NCBI GenBank assembly: GCA_023435025.1 | Contig: JAEYSE010000115.1 | Location: 1 to 56,795, forward strand | DNA: 56,795 bases | Direction: 5' to 3' | Source of the DNA: Bacillota bacterium | Lineage (GTDB): Bacteria; Bacillota; Clostridia; Christensenellales; CAG-138 | Shown: piece after piece, positions 1 to 8,850 of the stretch | Position numbering within the stretch: the first letter of the stretch is position 1 | How the letters are laid out: every line of letters begins with the position of its first letter | Made by a program: the position numbers and the translations under genes | Notes under the pieces: model-generated | What the model was told of the DNA's origin: nothing | The model's database searches: none | Seen by the model: the letters and a program-made list of their open reading frames with translations, nothing else

Positions 1-731
1 ACCTCGCGGTCCAGCTCCGGCCACGCTTCCTTGTTGAGCGTGCGCTTGTAGAGGATCACTTCGGCCAATATGGAAATGGCGATCTCTGAAGGCGTTACCG
101 CGCCTATCTTCATACCGATAGGCGCGCAGATTTTATCCAAAGCGTCCTGTGCGATGCCTTCCTCCAGCAAAGACTCCTTAACGGTCCGCACCCGGTTTTT
201 AGAGCCGATCATGCCCAGGTACGCAAGAGGATACTTTGTCAGCTCCCTCAAACACATTTTATCGTGTCTGTGCCCGCGCGTGATGACCACCACAAAGCAG
301 AACGGGTCGAGGCGCAGTTTGGGAAACACCCGCTCGAACGACTCGCACACAACCTCATGCGCGAGTGGGAACCGGGGGGCGTTCGCAAAAGCGGGCCTGT
401 CATCCACAACGGTCACGGAAAAGCCGCACTTCGCGCCAAACTCCACCAGTGGAAGCGCGATATGCCCCCCACCCAATACGATCAGCCTTGGTTCCGGCAC
501 AAAGGGTTCGGCAAACGCCGCGTGCCCGTCCGAGGGCGGCAGGTAGCTTAGCTCGCTCTTCGAAAGCGCGGCTTTTGCAAGCGCGCCATAGGGCTGCTCG
601 GGTTCACCGGCAAGCGCATCCTCATAAAACAGCTGTTTTTGCGTGCCCTGTTCGCCCAATACCGTCAGCAGAACAGATCGCTTTCCTTTGTCCAGCCCGT
701 CCCAGATTTGTTGATACAATTCCCGCTGCAT
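1..731 (-). CDS. XdhC family protein (3' end cut by the window edge)
   Basis: XdhC-family proteins help mature molybdenum hydroxylases by handling the sulfurated molybdenum cofactor. The 243 residues visible here read from ATG at 731 to the window edge without a stop, so the C-terminus is missing. About residues 1-80 match the N-terminal XdhC/CoxI module. A Rossmann-type module follows, with the nucleotide-binding motif LIVLGGGHIALPL, then VVDDRPAFA, the segment YLGMIGSKNR and the family-typical GAVTPSEIAISILAEV. A promoter lies just upstream. No hydroxylase subunits are in view, so partners must lie beyond the left edge or elsewhere. Family assignment is firm; the client enzyme is unknown. 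Confidence 0.88.
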   Translation of the reverse strand, partial: MQRELYQQIWDGLDKGKRSVLLTVLGEQGTQKQLFYEDALAGEPEQPYGALAKAALSKSELSYLPPSDGHAAFAEPFVPEPRLIVLGGGHIALPLVEFGAKCGFSVTVVDDRPAFANAPRFPLAHEVVCESFERVFPKLRLDPFCFVVVITRGHRHDKMCLRELTKYPLAYLGMIGSKNRVRTVKESLLEEGIAQDALDKICAPIGMKIGAVTPSEIAISILAEVILYKRTLNKEAWPELDRE

Positions 732-764
732 GGCGTATCCCCCATTGCGTCAAGCTTTTCCTGT

Positions 765-801
765 ATCGTAACGCAGCTTGCAAGCGCTTGTCAACGCTGC
801 G
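765..801 (-). promoter_or_regulatory. Promoter of the XdhC-family gene, flanked by an inverted repeat
   Basis: On the minus strand TTGACA (794-789) and TACGAT (770-765) are 18 bp apart, about 35 bp upstream of the start codon. The inverted repeat GCTGCG (796-801) / CGCAGC (772-777) encloses the -35 and spacer, and the spacer carries the palindrome CAAGCGCTTG (781-790). That is a plausible operator, but no regulator can be named. Confidence 0.5.
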
Positions 802-886
802 CGAATTCGCACAGGGAAATGAAGAGGGCACACCTTCCGATGCGCCCTAATGCGATCATATTGGATTGGTTAAACATCCTAGCCCA

Positions 887-1819
887 TTACTCCGCAAACA
901 ACGCGGTCGAGAGATACCGTTCTCCGGTATCCGGCAGCAGTACCACGATCAGCTTGCCCGTGTTCTCGGGCCGCTGCGCAAGCATGGTTGCCGCATGCAG
1001 GGCTGCGCCGGAGGAAATGCCAACCAAGAGGCCTTCCGCGGCTGCCACGGCGCGGCCGGCGGCAAACGCTTCCTCGTTCTTGACCTTGATAATTTCATCG
1101 TAAATGGAGGTGTTCAGTACATCCGGCACAAAGCCCGCACCGATGCCCTGAATTTTGTGCGGGCCCGGCCTGCCTTCGGAAAGCACCGGGGAATCGAATG
1201 GTTCCACCGCAACGATTTTGACGCCGGACTTCTTTTCTTTCAAATATTCGCCCACGCCGGTGATGGTGCCGCCTGTGCCTACGCCGCCCACGAAAATATC
1301 CACCTTGCCGTCCGTATCCTCCCAGATCTCGGGGCCTGTCGTCGTCTTATGCACGGCGGGGTTGGCGGGGTTTACAAACTGGCCGGGCATAAAGGCGTTC
1401 GGGGTTTCCTTTACAAGCTCCTCCGCCTTCGCAATAGCGCCCTTCATGCCCTTTGCGCCTTCGGTGAGCACAAGCTCCGCTCCGTAGGCCTTTAACAGGT
1501 TCCTACGCTCCACGCTCATGGTTTCCGGCATTGTGAGTATGACGCGGTAGCCGCGTGCTGCAGCAACCGAGGCAAGGCCGATGCCTGTGTTGCCGCTGGT
1601 GGGCTCTATGATAACCGAATCAGGTTTTAAAATACCGCGTTTTTCGGCATCCTCGATCATGGATTTCGCAATCCTGTCTTTGACGCTGCCCGCGGGGTTG
1701 TAATATTCCAGCTTCGCGACGATGGTCGCCTTACTTCCGTTTTTCTTATTGTAGTTGCCAAGCTCCAAAAGCGGAGTCTTGCCAATGAGATCTGTCAGGC
1801 TTTTATAAATGTTGGACAT
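887..1819 (-). CDS. cysK: Cysteine synthase A (O-acetylserine sulfhydrylase)
   Basis: This 310-residue PLP enzyme makes cysteine from O-acetylserine and sulfide in the cytoplasm. The family landmarks are present: the PLP lysine in NPAGSVKDR (K47), the substrate loop EPTSGNTGIG, and the glycine-rich phosphate loop GGVGTGGTITG. The start at 1819 is chosen over an in-frame ATG 7 codons upstream because AGGAGG lies directly before it; the upstream ATG would put the ribosome site inside the gene. Its substrate is supplied by CysE, encoded at the other end of the window. A divergent pair of PLP enzymes for cysteine/methionine conversion starts 240 bp away. It has its own promoter with an operator-like palindrome. 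Length is normal for the family. Confidence 0.96.
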   Translation of the reverse strand: MSNIYKSLTDLIGKTPLLELGNYNKKNGSKATIVAKLEYYNPAGSVKDRIAKSMIEDAEKRGILKPDSVIIEPTSGNTGIGLASVAAARGYRVILTMPETMSVERRNLLKAYGAELVLTEGAKGMKGAIAKAEELVKETPNAFMPGQFVNPANPAVHKTTTGPEIWEDTDGKVDIFVGGVGTGGTITGVGEYLKEKKSGVKIVAVEPFDSPVLSEGRPGPHKIQGIGAGFVPDVLNTSIYDEIIKVKNEEAFAAGRAVAAAEGLLVGISSGAALHAATMLAQRPENTGKLIVVLLPDTGERYLSTALFAE

Positions 1820-1853
1820 ATGCTTTCCTCCTAAAATCATTATTTCCTATCTG

Positions 1854-1899
1854 ATAACTATGTTATACATAATTTATCGCGAATGTTCCTCTCTGTCAA
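1854..1899 (-). promoter_or_regulatory. cysK promoter with ATAAC-N3-GTTAT operator-like palindrome
   Basis: TTGACA (1899-1894) and TAAATT (1876-1871) are spaced 17 bp apart on the minus strand. Immediately downstream the perfect inverted repeat ATAAC-TAT-GTTAT (1854-1866) overlaps the expected transcription start, a position suited to repression. Rrf2-type regulators such as CymR control cysteine genes in Firmicutes, but assigning this site to one is inference. Confidence 0.55.
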
Positions 1900-1942
1900 G
1901 TATTTTTTCTGCATTTTATAAAATAAACCGCCAAGTCTTCTA

Positions 1943-1971
1943 TTGACATGCTCGCCCGAGTTTTTTATCAT
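1943..1971 (+). promoter_or_regulatory. Promoter for the two-gene PLP enzyme operon
   Basis: TTGACA (1943-1948) and TATCAT (1966-1971) with a 17 bp spacer give a good sigma-A type promoter. The leader of about 85 nt contains a small hairpin, GTCCT (2030-2034) with AGGAC (2042-2046), just before the ribosome site AAAGGAG. No complete known riboswitch is recognisable in this leader. Confidence 0.6.
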
Positions 1972-2061
1972 AAATCCATATTCTAATAGTATGATTTGTC
2001 CGGTGTCTTATCAAGGATTTCTACGGGAAGTCCTGGGTCTGAGGACGAAAGGAGCAACAGG

Positions 2062-3204
2062 ATGGACCTGGAAACGCTATGTATTCACGGGGACGATACG
2101 GTATATGAGGGGACGGGCTCAGTCAGCGTGCCCATATACCAGACCGCGACTTTTGCCCACCCCGGCGTAGGGCAGAGCACCGGCTACGACTATACCCGCG
2201 TGCAAAACCCCACGCGCGAACACTTGGAAAATACAGTGGCCGCGCTCGAGAGAGGCGCGGACGCGCTGGCCTTTGCAAGCGGCATGGCGGCGATCTCCCT
2301 GCTGATGGAGCTTTTTAAGCCCGGCGATCACATATTGGCTTCCGACGACCTTTACGGCGGTTCCATCCGCCTGTTCCGAACCATATCCGAAAAGAACGGC
2401 ATTTCTTGCGAGCTTTGCGATACCGGCGATCTCAACACTTTAGAACAGCTCATCCGTCCCAATACCAGGGCGGTATTTATCGAAACGCCCACCAATCCCA
2501 TGATGCATGTAACGGATATCGCGGCGGTAGCGGCGCTCACCCAACCAAGAGGTATTTTATTGATCGTGGACAACACGTTTTTAACGCCCTACTTCCAGCA
2601 GCCGCTGGCTTTGGGCGCAGATATCGTGACACACAGCGGCACGAAATATTTTGGCGGCCACAACGACACGCTCTCAGGGTTTTTGGTGGTAAAGGATAGT
2701 AGCTTAAGCGAGCGCCTCCGGTTTCTGTATAAGACGGTTGGTCCCTGCCTTTCTCCGTTTGATAGCTTTCTTATTACCCGGGGAATCAAGACGCTTGCCG
2801 TGCGAATGGAGCGCCAGCAGGAAAACGCGCAGACTGTGGCTTCTTGGCTGCTTGCGCAAAGCGGCGTGAAGCATGTATACTATGCAGGATTAGAGAGCCA
2901 TCCCGGCTATGAGATTTCCCGCCGCCAAGCCACCGGCTTTGGCGCAATGATTTCCTTTTCGGTCAAAAGCGCCTCCCTCGCCCGGCGCGTGCTGGAGCAG
3001 GTAAAACTGATAAAGTATGCGGAAAGTTTGGGCGGTGTAGAGTCGCTCATCACCTACCCTATGCTGCAGACGCACGCGGACGTACCGGAGGAAGAGCGCA
3101 TCCGCAAGGGAATTGACGACTGCTTGCTGCGCCTGTCCGTGGGGCTGGAGAGCGCGAAGGACATCATAGCAGATCTAGCCCAGGCCATGGAGGAGGAAGC
3201 GTAA
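2062..3204 (+). CDS. Cys/Met metabolism PLP enzyme (cystathionine gamma-lyase/synthase family)
   Basis: This 380-residue protein belongs to the fold type I Cys/Met PLP family, which includes cystathionine gamma-synthase, gamma-lyase, beta-lyase and methionine gamma-lyase. The PLP lysine is K195 in HSGTKYFGGHND. Upstream landmarks are YTRVQNPTRE, the SGMAAIS cofactor segment and the VDNTF aspartate motif. The start at 2062 is set by AAAGGAG seven bases upstream; an upstream in-frame start would add 22 unconserved residues. The stop overlaps the start of the next PLP enzyme (TAATG), so the two are translationally coupled. The divergent cysK and coupled MalY/PatB partner support a role in transsulfuration. 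Sequence alone does not separate gamma-lyase from gamma-synthase. Confidence 0.9.
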   Translation: MDLETLCIHGDDTVYEGTGSVSVPIYQTATFAHPGVGQSTGYDYTRVQNPTREHLENTVAALERGADALAFASGMAAISLLMELFKPGDHILASDDLYGGSIRLFRTISEKNGISCELCDTGDLNTLEQLIRPNTRAVFIETPTNPMMHVTDIAAVAALTQPRGILLIVDNTFLTPYFQQPLALGADIVTHSGTKYFGGHNDTLSGFLVVKDSSLSERLRFLYKTVGPCLSPFDSFLITRGIKTLAVRMERQQENAQTVASWLLAQSGVKHVYYAGLESHPGYEISRRQATGFGAMISFSVKSASLARRVLEQVKLIKYAESLGGVESLITYPMLQTHADVPEEERIRKGIDDCLLRLSVGLESAKDIIADLAQAMEEEA

Positions 3205-4385
3205 TGCCGTTTAACTTTGATGAATTGATCGACCGCAGGGAAACCGACTCTTTGAAATACGATTTTGCCGTACGGCGCAACAAGCCCGCGGATATCCTGC
3301 CGCTTTGGGTGGCGGATATGGATTTTAAGGCTCCTCCCGCCGTCATCGAGGCGCTCACCGCCCGCGCGCAGCACGGGATATTCGGCTATACCGATGGGCG
3401 TGATGCCTACTATTCCGCCGTGCAGAACTGGTTTTCAAAACATTTCAATTGGGAGACCCAGACGGAGTGGATCGTAAAGACGCCCGGCGTTGTATTTGCC
3501 GTAAGCACTGCTGTGCGCGCGTTTACAGAACGCGGGGACGCCGTGCTGATACAGCCGCCCGTCTATTACCCGTTTACGGAAGCCATACAGATAAATGAAC
3601 GCAAGCTCGTCAAAAACGAGCTTGTATATCGGGACGGGCGTTATTCCATCGATTTTGAGGACTTTGAGCGTAAGATTATAGAAAACCAGGTGAAGCTCTT
3701 CATTTTGTGCTCCCCGCACAACCCTGTGGGCCGCGTGTGGACCCGTGAGGAGTTGACCCAACTAGGTGAAATTTGCCTGAAGCACAACGTGCTGGTGGTC
3801 TCGGATGAAATCCATGCGGATTTCACCTACCCCGGCCATTCGCACACCGTTTTTGCTAGCCTAGACACACGCTTTGCCGCAAACAGTATCACCTGCACCG
3901 CGCCTAGCAAGACATTCAACTTGGCATCGCTACAGATTTCGAACATATTCATCCCCCAACGGGAATTGCGGCGACAGTTCAAGCAGGAACTCACGCGCGT
4001 GGGTTACAGCCAGCCCAATGTCATGGGGCTTGACGCCTGCCGCGCCGCATACGAGCATGGCGGGCCGTGGCTGGACGAGCTGAGGACATACCTGCTGCAA
4101 AACCTTTTGTTCGCGCGAGAGTATATCGCGCAGCATATCCCCGGGGTACGGTTGGTGGAACCGGAGGGCACATACCTTATTTGGCTCGATTTTCGGTCGC
4201 TTGGTCTTTCCGGAAAAATGCTTGACGATCTGATCGTATACAAGGCCGGGCTTTGGCTGGACGCGGGCGAGATGTTCGGCGACGGCGGCGAAGGCTTCCA
4301 GCGCGTCAACATCGCCTGCCCTCGCGCCACATTGGAGGAGGCGCTCAGACGGCTTGCCCGTGCGCTGGAGGAACGGGTTCGGTAG
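3204..4385 (+). CDS. MalY/PatB family C-S lyase (cystathionine beta-lyase type)
   Basis: This 393-residue class I aminotransferase-fold enzyme has the hallmarks of the MalY/PatB group: the N-terminal segment with WVADMDFKAPP, the HGIFGYT motif, SPHNPVGRVW for substrate binding, DEIHADF, and the PLP lysine in TAPSKTFNLA. Such enzymes cleave cystathionine or other cysteine conjugates to homocysteine or a thiol, pyruvate and ammonia. Its ATG shares one base with the stop of the preceding gamma-family enzyme, so the two form an operon and probably act in succession. A strong terminator follows 17 bp later. Exact substrate not determinable; beta-lyase is the most likely role. Confidence 0.9.
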   Translation: MPFNFDELIDRRETDSLKYDFAVRRNKPADILPLWVADMDFKAPPAVIEALTARAQHGIFGYTDGRDAYYSAVQNWFSKHFNWETQTEWIVKTPGVVFAVSTAVRAFTERGDAVLIQPPVYYPFTEAIQINERKLVKNELVYRDGRYSIDFEDFERKIIENQVKLFILCSPHNPVGRVWTREELTQLGEICLKHNVLVVSDEIHADFTYPGHSHTVFASLDTRFAANSITCTAPSKTFNLASLQISNIFIPQRELRRQFKQELTRVGYSQPNVMGLDACRAAYEHGGPWLDELRTYLLQNLLFAREYIAQHIPGVRLVEPEGTYLIWLDFRSLGLSGKMLDDLIVYKAGLWLDAGEMFGDGGEGFQRVNIACPRATLEEALRRLARALEERVR

Positions 4386-4394
4386 ATTACGAAT

Positions 4395-4432
4395 GCATAA
4401 AACAGGTGGGCCTACCCACCTGTTTTTTTTCG
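4395..4432 (+). terminator. Rho-independent terminator after the PLP enzyme operon
   Basis: The stem ACAGGTGGG / CCCACCTGT with loop CCTA is followed by a run of eight T. The rest of the interval up to 4722 shows no gene; an isolated TTGACA at 4620-4625 lacks a well-spaced -10 box. Confidence 0.85.
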
Positions 4433-4722
4433 AAAAAAATAAATTGTGTGCTCTGCCCCGAAACCACCCGAAGTAGAATGGAATCGTTCAACCATCGGGA
4501 TAATCAAAGCAAATCCGAACCGGTACCTGTAAAACGCATATCGCGCATACATCTCCCACCTGCATAGCGGCATATCGCAATGCAATCTTGCCATTTTCTT
4601 AACGCCCTGCCCCTACAAATTGACACTGCCTTGATTTCTTTTCCGGTATCATTTCAGGTAGATAAAGTAATCGGTAGTTCGGCAGCGAATTTCCGTTCCT
4701 ATACTGCTATGGAGGGATGGCC

Positions 4723-5064
4723 ATGAACCAAAATTCATCTGAAACACCGCAAGAATTGACCATACTATGTGGTACGGTGAGAGAACTTGTTAAGCAATAT
4801 AAATATCAGGAAAGCGAAGCGTTGATCAAGGAAGCGATGGAACGGTTTCCTCACTCGCCCGAGCCCCACAACCTGTTTGGCCTGTTGCTTGAAATGCAGG
4901 GCGATCACTTGACCGCTATGAAGCACTTTCGCGCGGCATTCGCGCTTGACCCTGCCTATATCCCCGCGCGGCATAATCTGGATCTTTTCGGCAGCTTCTA
5001 TCCAAAAGGAAAATGGGCGTATGACCGTTCGGATTGTCCAGAGTCGAAAAAGGGCGGTGTATAA
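4723..5064 (+). CDS. Small TPR-repeat protein
   Basis: This 113-residue soluble protein has helix-turn-helix pairs typical of tetratricopeptide repeats; the clearest unit is the one around PEPHNLFGLLLEMQGD followed by AMKHFRAAFALDPAY. There is no signal peptide and no catalytic motif. The start at 4723 is preferred over the ATG at 4717 because GGAGGG (4711-4716) abuts the first ATG but is six bases from the second. The C-terminal 20 residues are polar with a basic end. It stands alone, with convergent transcription from the peptidase on its right. A scaffold role is likely from the fold; partner unknown. Confidence 0.7.
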   Translation: MNQNSSETPQELTILCGTVRELVKQYKYQESEALIKEAMERFPHSPEPHNLFGLLLEMQGDHLTAMKHFRAAFALDPAYIPARHNLDLFGSFYPKGKWAYDRSDCPESKKGGV

Positions 5065-5273
5065 AATGATGCGATCGGGATCGGCCCTGCCGTTAAACAG
5101 GAAACCTTATGCGGTTAAGCCATTAATCCGCTCTCTTATATTTTGCTTCGAGCATAAGGCCTCTTTCCCAGAGCACGCTCTGCTCAGTATCGCCGCGGTC
5201 TATGTAAAGCCTTGTTGGAAAGAGGATGTCGCCGATAAAATCCAGCGCCTTGGAGTCGACTCAAAAAAGGATA

Positions 5274-6131
5274 CTACGTGTCTTGCCCAAGCGCAATGTC
5301 GCGTACCGAATTACTTAGCGCCAGCGAGATGCCGCGCTTTCTTGCAAAAGTCTCAATCTGCTCTGCATGGATGAGCTTCTGAATAAGATACGTCGCCCAA
5401 TATTCCTGATACGTGGAAAACGCCTTCTCCTTCATGTCCGTGGCAATCTCTATGCCCACGTACCGCCAGTGCCATGGTTCATAGCCAAAGCCGGTGAGTT
5501 CCGTCCTGCCTTTTGGATAGCTTAAAATAAACCCGTACTTGTATGCATGTTCGCATAGCCAGGCGTACTCGCGGGTCTTTTCATAATCGTACTCGCCCAG
5601 CGTTTTATAGGTGACGCTCTTTTTACGCAGGTCGAAGGCCAGCCCCGTTTGATGCTCGGAATGCCCGGGGAACGCATACCACAGGCTGTCTCCGGCGGTA
5701 CGCTTTCTGTTCCTTCGGTACCCGGCCTTGATATAGAGCTGCATTCTCTCCTGTTCCATATCCTTCGCCATCGATAAAAACGCATGATAGCAATCCGCAC
5801 GTAACTTTACGCCGCTCTGCGCGTACTTGTTGTCCACCAGAACCAGATTTTCCGGCTTATACGTAAGCGGCAGCTTATAATGCTTGCTTACAAAAACGGC
5901 GGTATCTTCCGGGTTTTCCACGAGTATCGCGTCTTTGTAGTTGGGCCGATCCAGCCCCAGATTGACCGCAATGAGAATATCCCGATATTCCACGTCTTTC
6001 TTTTTTTTTGCAAACGCGGCATACCGGCCCGCAAACTCTTCTATATAGTTGTCATAGCCGTTCTCGGCAGATGTCCCCATGGACAAAATAATGCCGATCA
6101 TTGCCAAGAGCAGGCAAAGTATCTTTTTCAT
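5274..6131 (-). CDS. Secreted D,D-carboxypeptidase of the M15 (VanY-type) family
   Basis: This 285-residue protein starts with a signal peptide (basic MKK then a hydrophobic stretch to about residue 22). The zinc peptidase core is in the second half: SEHQTGLAFDL supplies the first histidine and the aspartate, and EPWHWRYVG supplies the catalytic glutamate and the last histidine ligand. M15B enzymes trim the terminal D-alanine from peptidoglycan stem peptides outside the membrane. About 120 residues precede the catalytic region. A weak ribosome site (GAAAGAG) precedes the ATG. It is monocistronic. The 209 bp between its stop and the TPR gene hold no recognisable feature. Confidence 0.88.
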   Translation of the reverse strand: MKKILCLLLAMIGIILSMGTSAENGYDNYIEEFAGRYAAFAKKKKDVEYRDILIAVNLGLDRPNYKDAILVENPEDTAVFVSKHYKLPLTYKPENLVLVDNKYAQSGVKLRADCYHAFLSMAKDMEQERMQLYIKAGYRRNRKRTAGDSLWYAFPGHSEHQTGLAFDLRKKSVTYKTLGEYDYEKTREYAWLCEHAYKYGFILSYPKGRTELTGFGYEPWHWRYVGIEIATDMKEKAFSTYQEYWATYLIQKLIHAEQIETFARKRGISLALSNSVRDIALGQDT

Positions 6132-6222
6132 CGTTCTCTTTCAGCACTTTATATGGGGTGTACCGGGCTACAGCGCGGCCTTTTTAGTATTTTCAATGGC
6201 AAGCGAATATACGCAAAACATA

Positions 6223-6258
6223 AAAAACAGGCGTTCAGTCTAACTGAACGCCTGTTTT
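6223..6258 (-). terminator. Terminator of the DUF4432 gene
   Basis: A perfect long stem, AACAGGCGTTCAGT / ACTGAACGCCTGTT with a three-base loop, is followed on the minus strand by a T run. It also has T residues on the plus side and could act in both directions. Confidence 0.85.
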
Positions 6259-6271
6259 GAATAGAGTGTCT

Positions 6272-7321
6272 TTATTTGCCGCCTGCCAGCGCGATATATT
6301 GTGAAATCTGAGAAGGATCGTCCAGAATTTCCACACGCAGATCCACCTGCAGCGTCTCGTTCGGCCCGATATACTGCAGATCTCCGTTTTCCCGGGCTTC
6401 TACGCGGGAGAGCACGCCGGACATCGTGGGCTCAAGCCCAAGCGCGTAATCGCCCGCGCGCATGCACTTCCATTCGCAGAGTATCGGGCACTGTGCGGGG
6501 TTATAATGGATGACAACTGCCAGACCCAGCTTCTCATTATGGAGCATGGCAAACTGGCCGCCTGCGCCGCCGCTGTGGAAATAGCACTGCTCCTCGCGGC
6601 CCACTTCCGGCGCGACCATCAGCTGGTGCTGGTCAAGCTCCTGCGCGGCAAAGGGCGTGCGCGGCACGACCTTATCGGTGCTGAAATACGCTTTTGCTCC
6701 CGCATCCAGCATGGGATATCCGAAATTGAAGTGGTAGAGGCTCATGAGGGGCTGCTCTTCAAATCCGCAGTTTTCAATGCTGTCCGTAAAGCGTATGACG
6801 TTCGCCTCGGTTTCCACCGTCATGACGCGGTGCAAATGCACGTTTTCAGCAAATACGCGCGCCTGCCGCATAGAACCGGATACCCGTAGCACGGCCTCAT
6901 CACCCTCGTAGGTCAGCTCCTTGTTCACGTTTTCCGCAGGCGTGTTGGAAATCGGGCCATGCAGGCCGTAGGAGCGGCCGTTCTCAACATGTGCTGCCCC
7001 GGCGTAGGTAATACCACAGTTGGTTAAAAAGCCGCCGGTAAAGTTCCTCAAAAAGCCGTATTCGGCGTCCTCTGTATAAAACTCTGGCCCTGCAAGACCC
7101 ACCTTGGAAACAAAGCCAAGGTTGACGCCGCGGTAGGAGAGGAAGGGAATATCCATGCCGCGGTCCGGCAGCACGGTCAATTCAAGCCCGCGCCCGTTTT
7201 TGATATCAATGGCGCGAAGACCCTTGGCTTTCCCATCCTGGAGGGCATAGGCCTTCATGCCAAGCAGCCCGGAAAGATCGTTGGCCGATTTGAGCAGTTC
7301 ATACTTTTCCGATTTTTTCAT
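6272..7321 (-). CDS. Aldose 1-epimerase-like protein (DUF4432 family)
   Basis: This 349-residue protein resembles the DUF4432 branch of the galactose mutarotase superfamily, which acts on the anomeric carbon of sugars. Visible features are an all-beta pattern and the segments LTVLPDRGMDIPFLSYRG, GGFLTNCGITYAG and SYGLHGPISNTPAE; the LHG segment corresponds to the region carrying a catalytic histidine in mutarotases. The start at 7321 follows AAGGAG with six-base spacing; the open frame extends 30 codons further without a ribosome site. It lies downstream of a GntR/LacI-type repressor on the same strand, and a sugar kinase and isomerase are divergent. That suggests it prepares the same unknown sugar for catabolism. 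Substrate not determinable. Confidence 0.75.
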   Translation of the reverse strand: MKKSEKYELLKSANDLSGLLGMKAYALQDGKAKGLRAIDIKNGRGLELTVLPDRGMDIPFLSYRGVNLGFVSKVGLAGPEFYTEDAEYGFLRNFTGGFLTNCGITYAGAAHVENGRSYGLHGPISNTPAENVNKELTYEGDEAVLRVSGSMRQARVFAENVHLHRVMTVETEANVIRFTDSIENCGFEEQPLMSLYHFNFGYPMLDAGAKAYFSTDKVVPRTPFAAQELDQHQLMVAPEVGREEQCYFHSGGAGGQFAMLHNEKLGLAVVIHYNPAQCPILCEWKCMRAGDYALGLEPTMSGVLSRVEARENGDLQYIGPNETLQVDLRVEILDDPSQISQYIALAGGK

Positions 7322-7449
7322 AGCTAACTCCTTATAAAGATATTGCGTGGCCACAGGCAGCTTCCAGCGTTTTTCACCGGCCTCGCCGCAGCCAAATGAT
7401 TTATGCGTCAAACCAAGTACACATTCGGCATCGTTTCTTGTATGGCGTG

Positions 7450-8541
7450 CTACCCATTTTCCGGCAGCCGCCGTACGGACTCCCGCTCCACCAGCCGCGG
7501 CTCAAACAGACAGCCTCCGGCATAAGCCGGTTCAGCGATCATCTTTATCAGCTGCTGCGCCGCAAGCTCGCCCAATGCCTGCCCAGGATGCACAATGGAA
7601 GTAAGCGCAGGAACGCATATGGCTGCGAGATTGGAATCATCGTAGCCTATAACGGATACATCGTGCGGTACCTGCCTGCCGCTCTGGCGTAGCTGCTCAA
7701 TCAACGTCAGCGCCACCTGATCGTTGTAGCAGAACACTGCGGTGCATCCAGACACGCGCGCAAGCAGCTGTGAGATATTTAAAGAAAAGAGCGCCTCCCG
7801 GTCCTCGGTGGAATACCAGTAGACATGCTCCTCGTTCTGTAACAGGTCGTGCTCGGACAGCGCATTCATGAACCCCTGGTACCGAAGATGCCCCTGGTGA
7901 TCGTCATGCTTGAATACGCCGCCTATGCGCTTGTGCCCCATTTGAATAAGGTGCATACACGCGAGATAGCCGCCCCTGGTATCGTCTACGGCAATGCAGG
8001 GAAGCGCCAAGTCCTTTATGAACGCATTAACCTGCAAAACCGGAATTCCCCTGTGAATAAACTCCTGATAATACGCCGCGTTGATATGGGGCAGCGCGCT
8101 CTTTGCGGGTTCCACCAACACGCCGTCCACATCCTTTTCCAGCATGGCGCGCAGGTGCTTGGCCTCATTGTATGTTTTGCCGTATGTGATGCCAAGATGC
8201 ATGCTGTAGCCATGTTCGCTGAGCACGCGTTCCACGCCCTTGGTCTGGCTGGGGAAAATATAATCATCCAAATATGAACTGATGATGCCGATGGACATGG
8301 TGGGCCTTCTTTCCGGCCGCATATCCTGCGCGATGTACGTACCGCTGCCGCGCCTGCGCTCGATCAGTCCTTCGGCTTCCAACTCTTTTAGCGCCTGACG
8401 CACCGTCTGGCGGCTGACGTGATACTTCATGCACAGGGCATGCTCTGAATACAGCCTGTCCCCTCTGTGAAGGTCCCCGGATTCCAAAAGGGCCCGGATC
8501 GAGGCCGCAAGGCGCATATATTTTGTGCTGCTTTTCGCCAA
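7450..8541 (-). CDS. AraR-type transcriptional regulator (GntR head, LacI/PBP sugar-binding body)
   Basis: This 363-residue regulator joins an N-terminal GntR winged helix (about residues 5-70, with SRQTVRQALKELEAEGLIERRRG) to a LacI-type periplasmic-binding-protein domain (about 80-360, with GYDDSNLAAICVPALTSIVHP). The architecture and length match AraR, the arabinose repressor of Bacillus. It lies between the DUF4432 gene and a divergently transcribed sugar kinase-isomerase pair, so it probably represses these genes and releases them on binding the sugar or a derivative. Because there is no classical araA/B/D set, the effector need not be arabinose. Confidence 0.87.
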   Translation of the reverse strand: MAKSSTKYMRLAASIRALLESGDLHRGDRLYSEHALCMKYHVSRQTVRQALKELEAEGLIERRRGSGTYIAQDMRPERRPTMSIGIISSYLDDYIFPSQTKGVERVLSEHGYSMHLGITYGKTYNEAKHLRAMLEKDVDGVLVEPAKSALPHINAAYYQEFIHRGIPVLQVNAFIKDLALPCIAVDDTRGGYLACMHLIQMGHKRIGGVFKHDDHQGHLRYQGFMNALSEHDLLQNEEHVYWYSTEDREALFSLNISQLLARVSGCTAVFCYNDQVALTLIEQLRQSGRQVPHDVSVIGYDDSNLAAICVPALTSIVHPGQALGELAAQQLIKMIAEPAYAGGCLFEPRLVERESVRRLPENG

Positions 8542-8715
8542 GTGGATTCTCCTGCTTTTAAAAACTTGAGAGCCATGAACCGAACAAGCGTCGCCTTTGT
8601 TTCATTTTCAAGTATACTGGAAATGGGCTCAAAATACAACACAGCAGCCGGAAAAAGCAAAGTTGTATTGTATTTACGTATATATTACTACCCGGCGGTC
8701 CTGTTCGGTACTTTA

Positions 8716-8735
8716 TGTATTGTGTTCATTATACA
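8716..8735. promoter_or_regulatory. Inverted repeat TGTAT-N10-ATACA in the regulator-kinase intergenic region
   Basis: The 468 bp between the regulator and the kinase hold no gene and are AT-rich on the regulator side. TGTAT (8716-8720) and ATACA (8731-8735) form an inverted repeat within a stretch rich in promoter-like TATA sequences. It is a weak operator candidate. Confidence 0.3.
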
Positions 8736-8850
8736 GTTATAGTATGATTGTTGTATCAAAATGTATGTTAATCTGCTGAATTGTTATTGTTCTATCCGCC
8801 TTCTCCGAACTTTTAATATCAACCGCAATCGCATATAAAGCATTCTATTA

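Noticed and set aside
2005..2050. Possible SAM-I (S-box) riboswitch before the PLP enzyme operon, from a CTTATCAAGGA segment
   Set aside because: Only the first few bases resemble the S-box; the conserved core and the kink-turn region are absent and the leader is too short.
4620..4660. Promoter for the TPR gene based on TTGACA at 4620-4625
   Set aside because: The nearest -10-like sequence (TATCAT) is 21 bp away, too far for a standard promoter.
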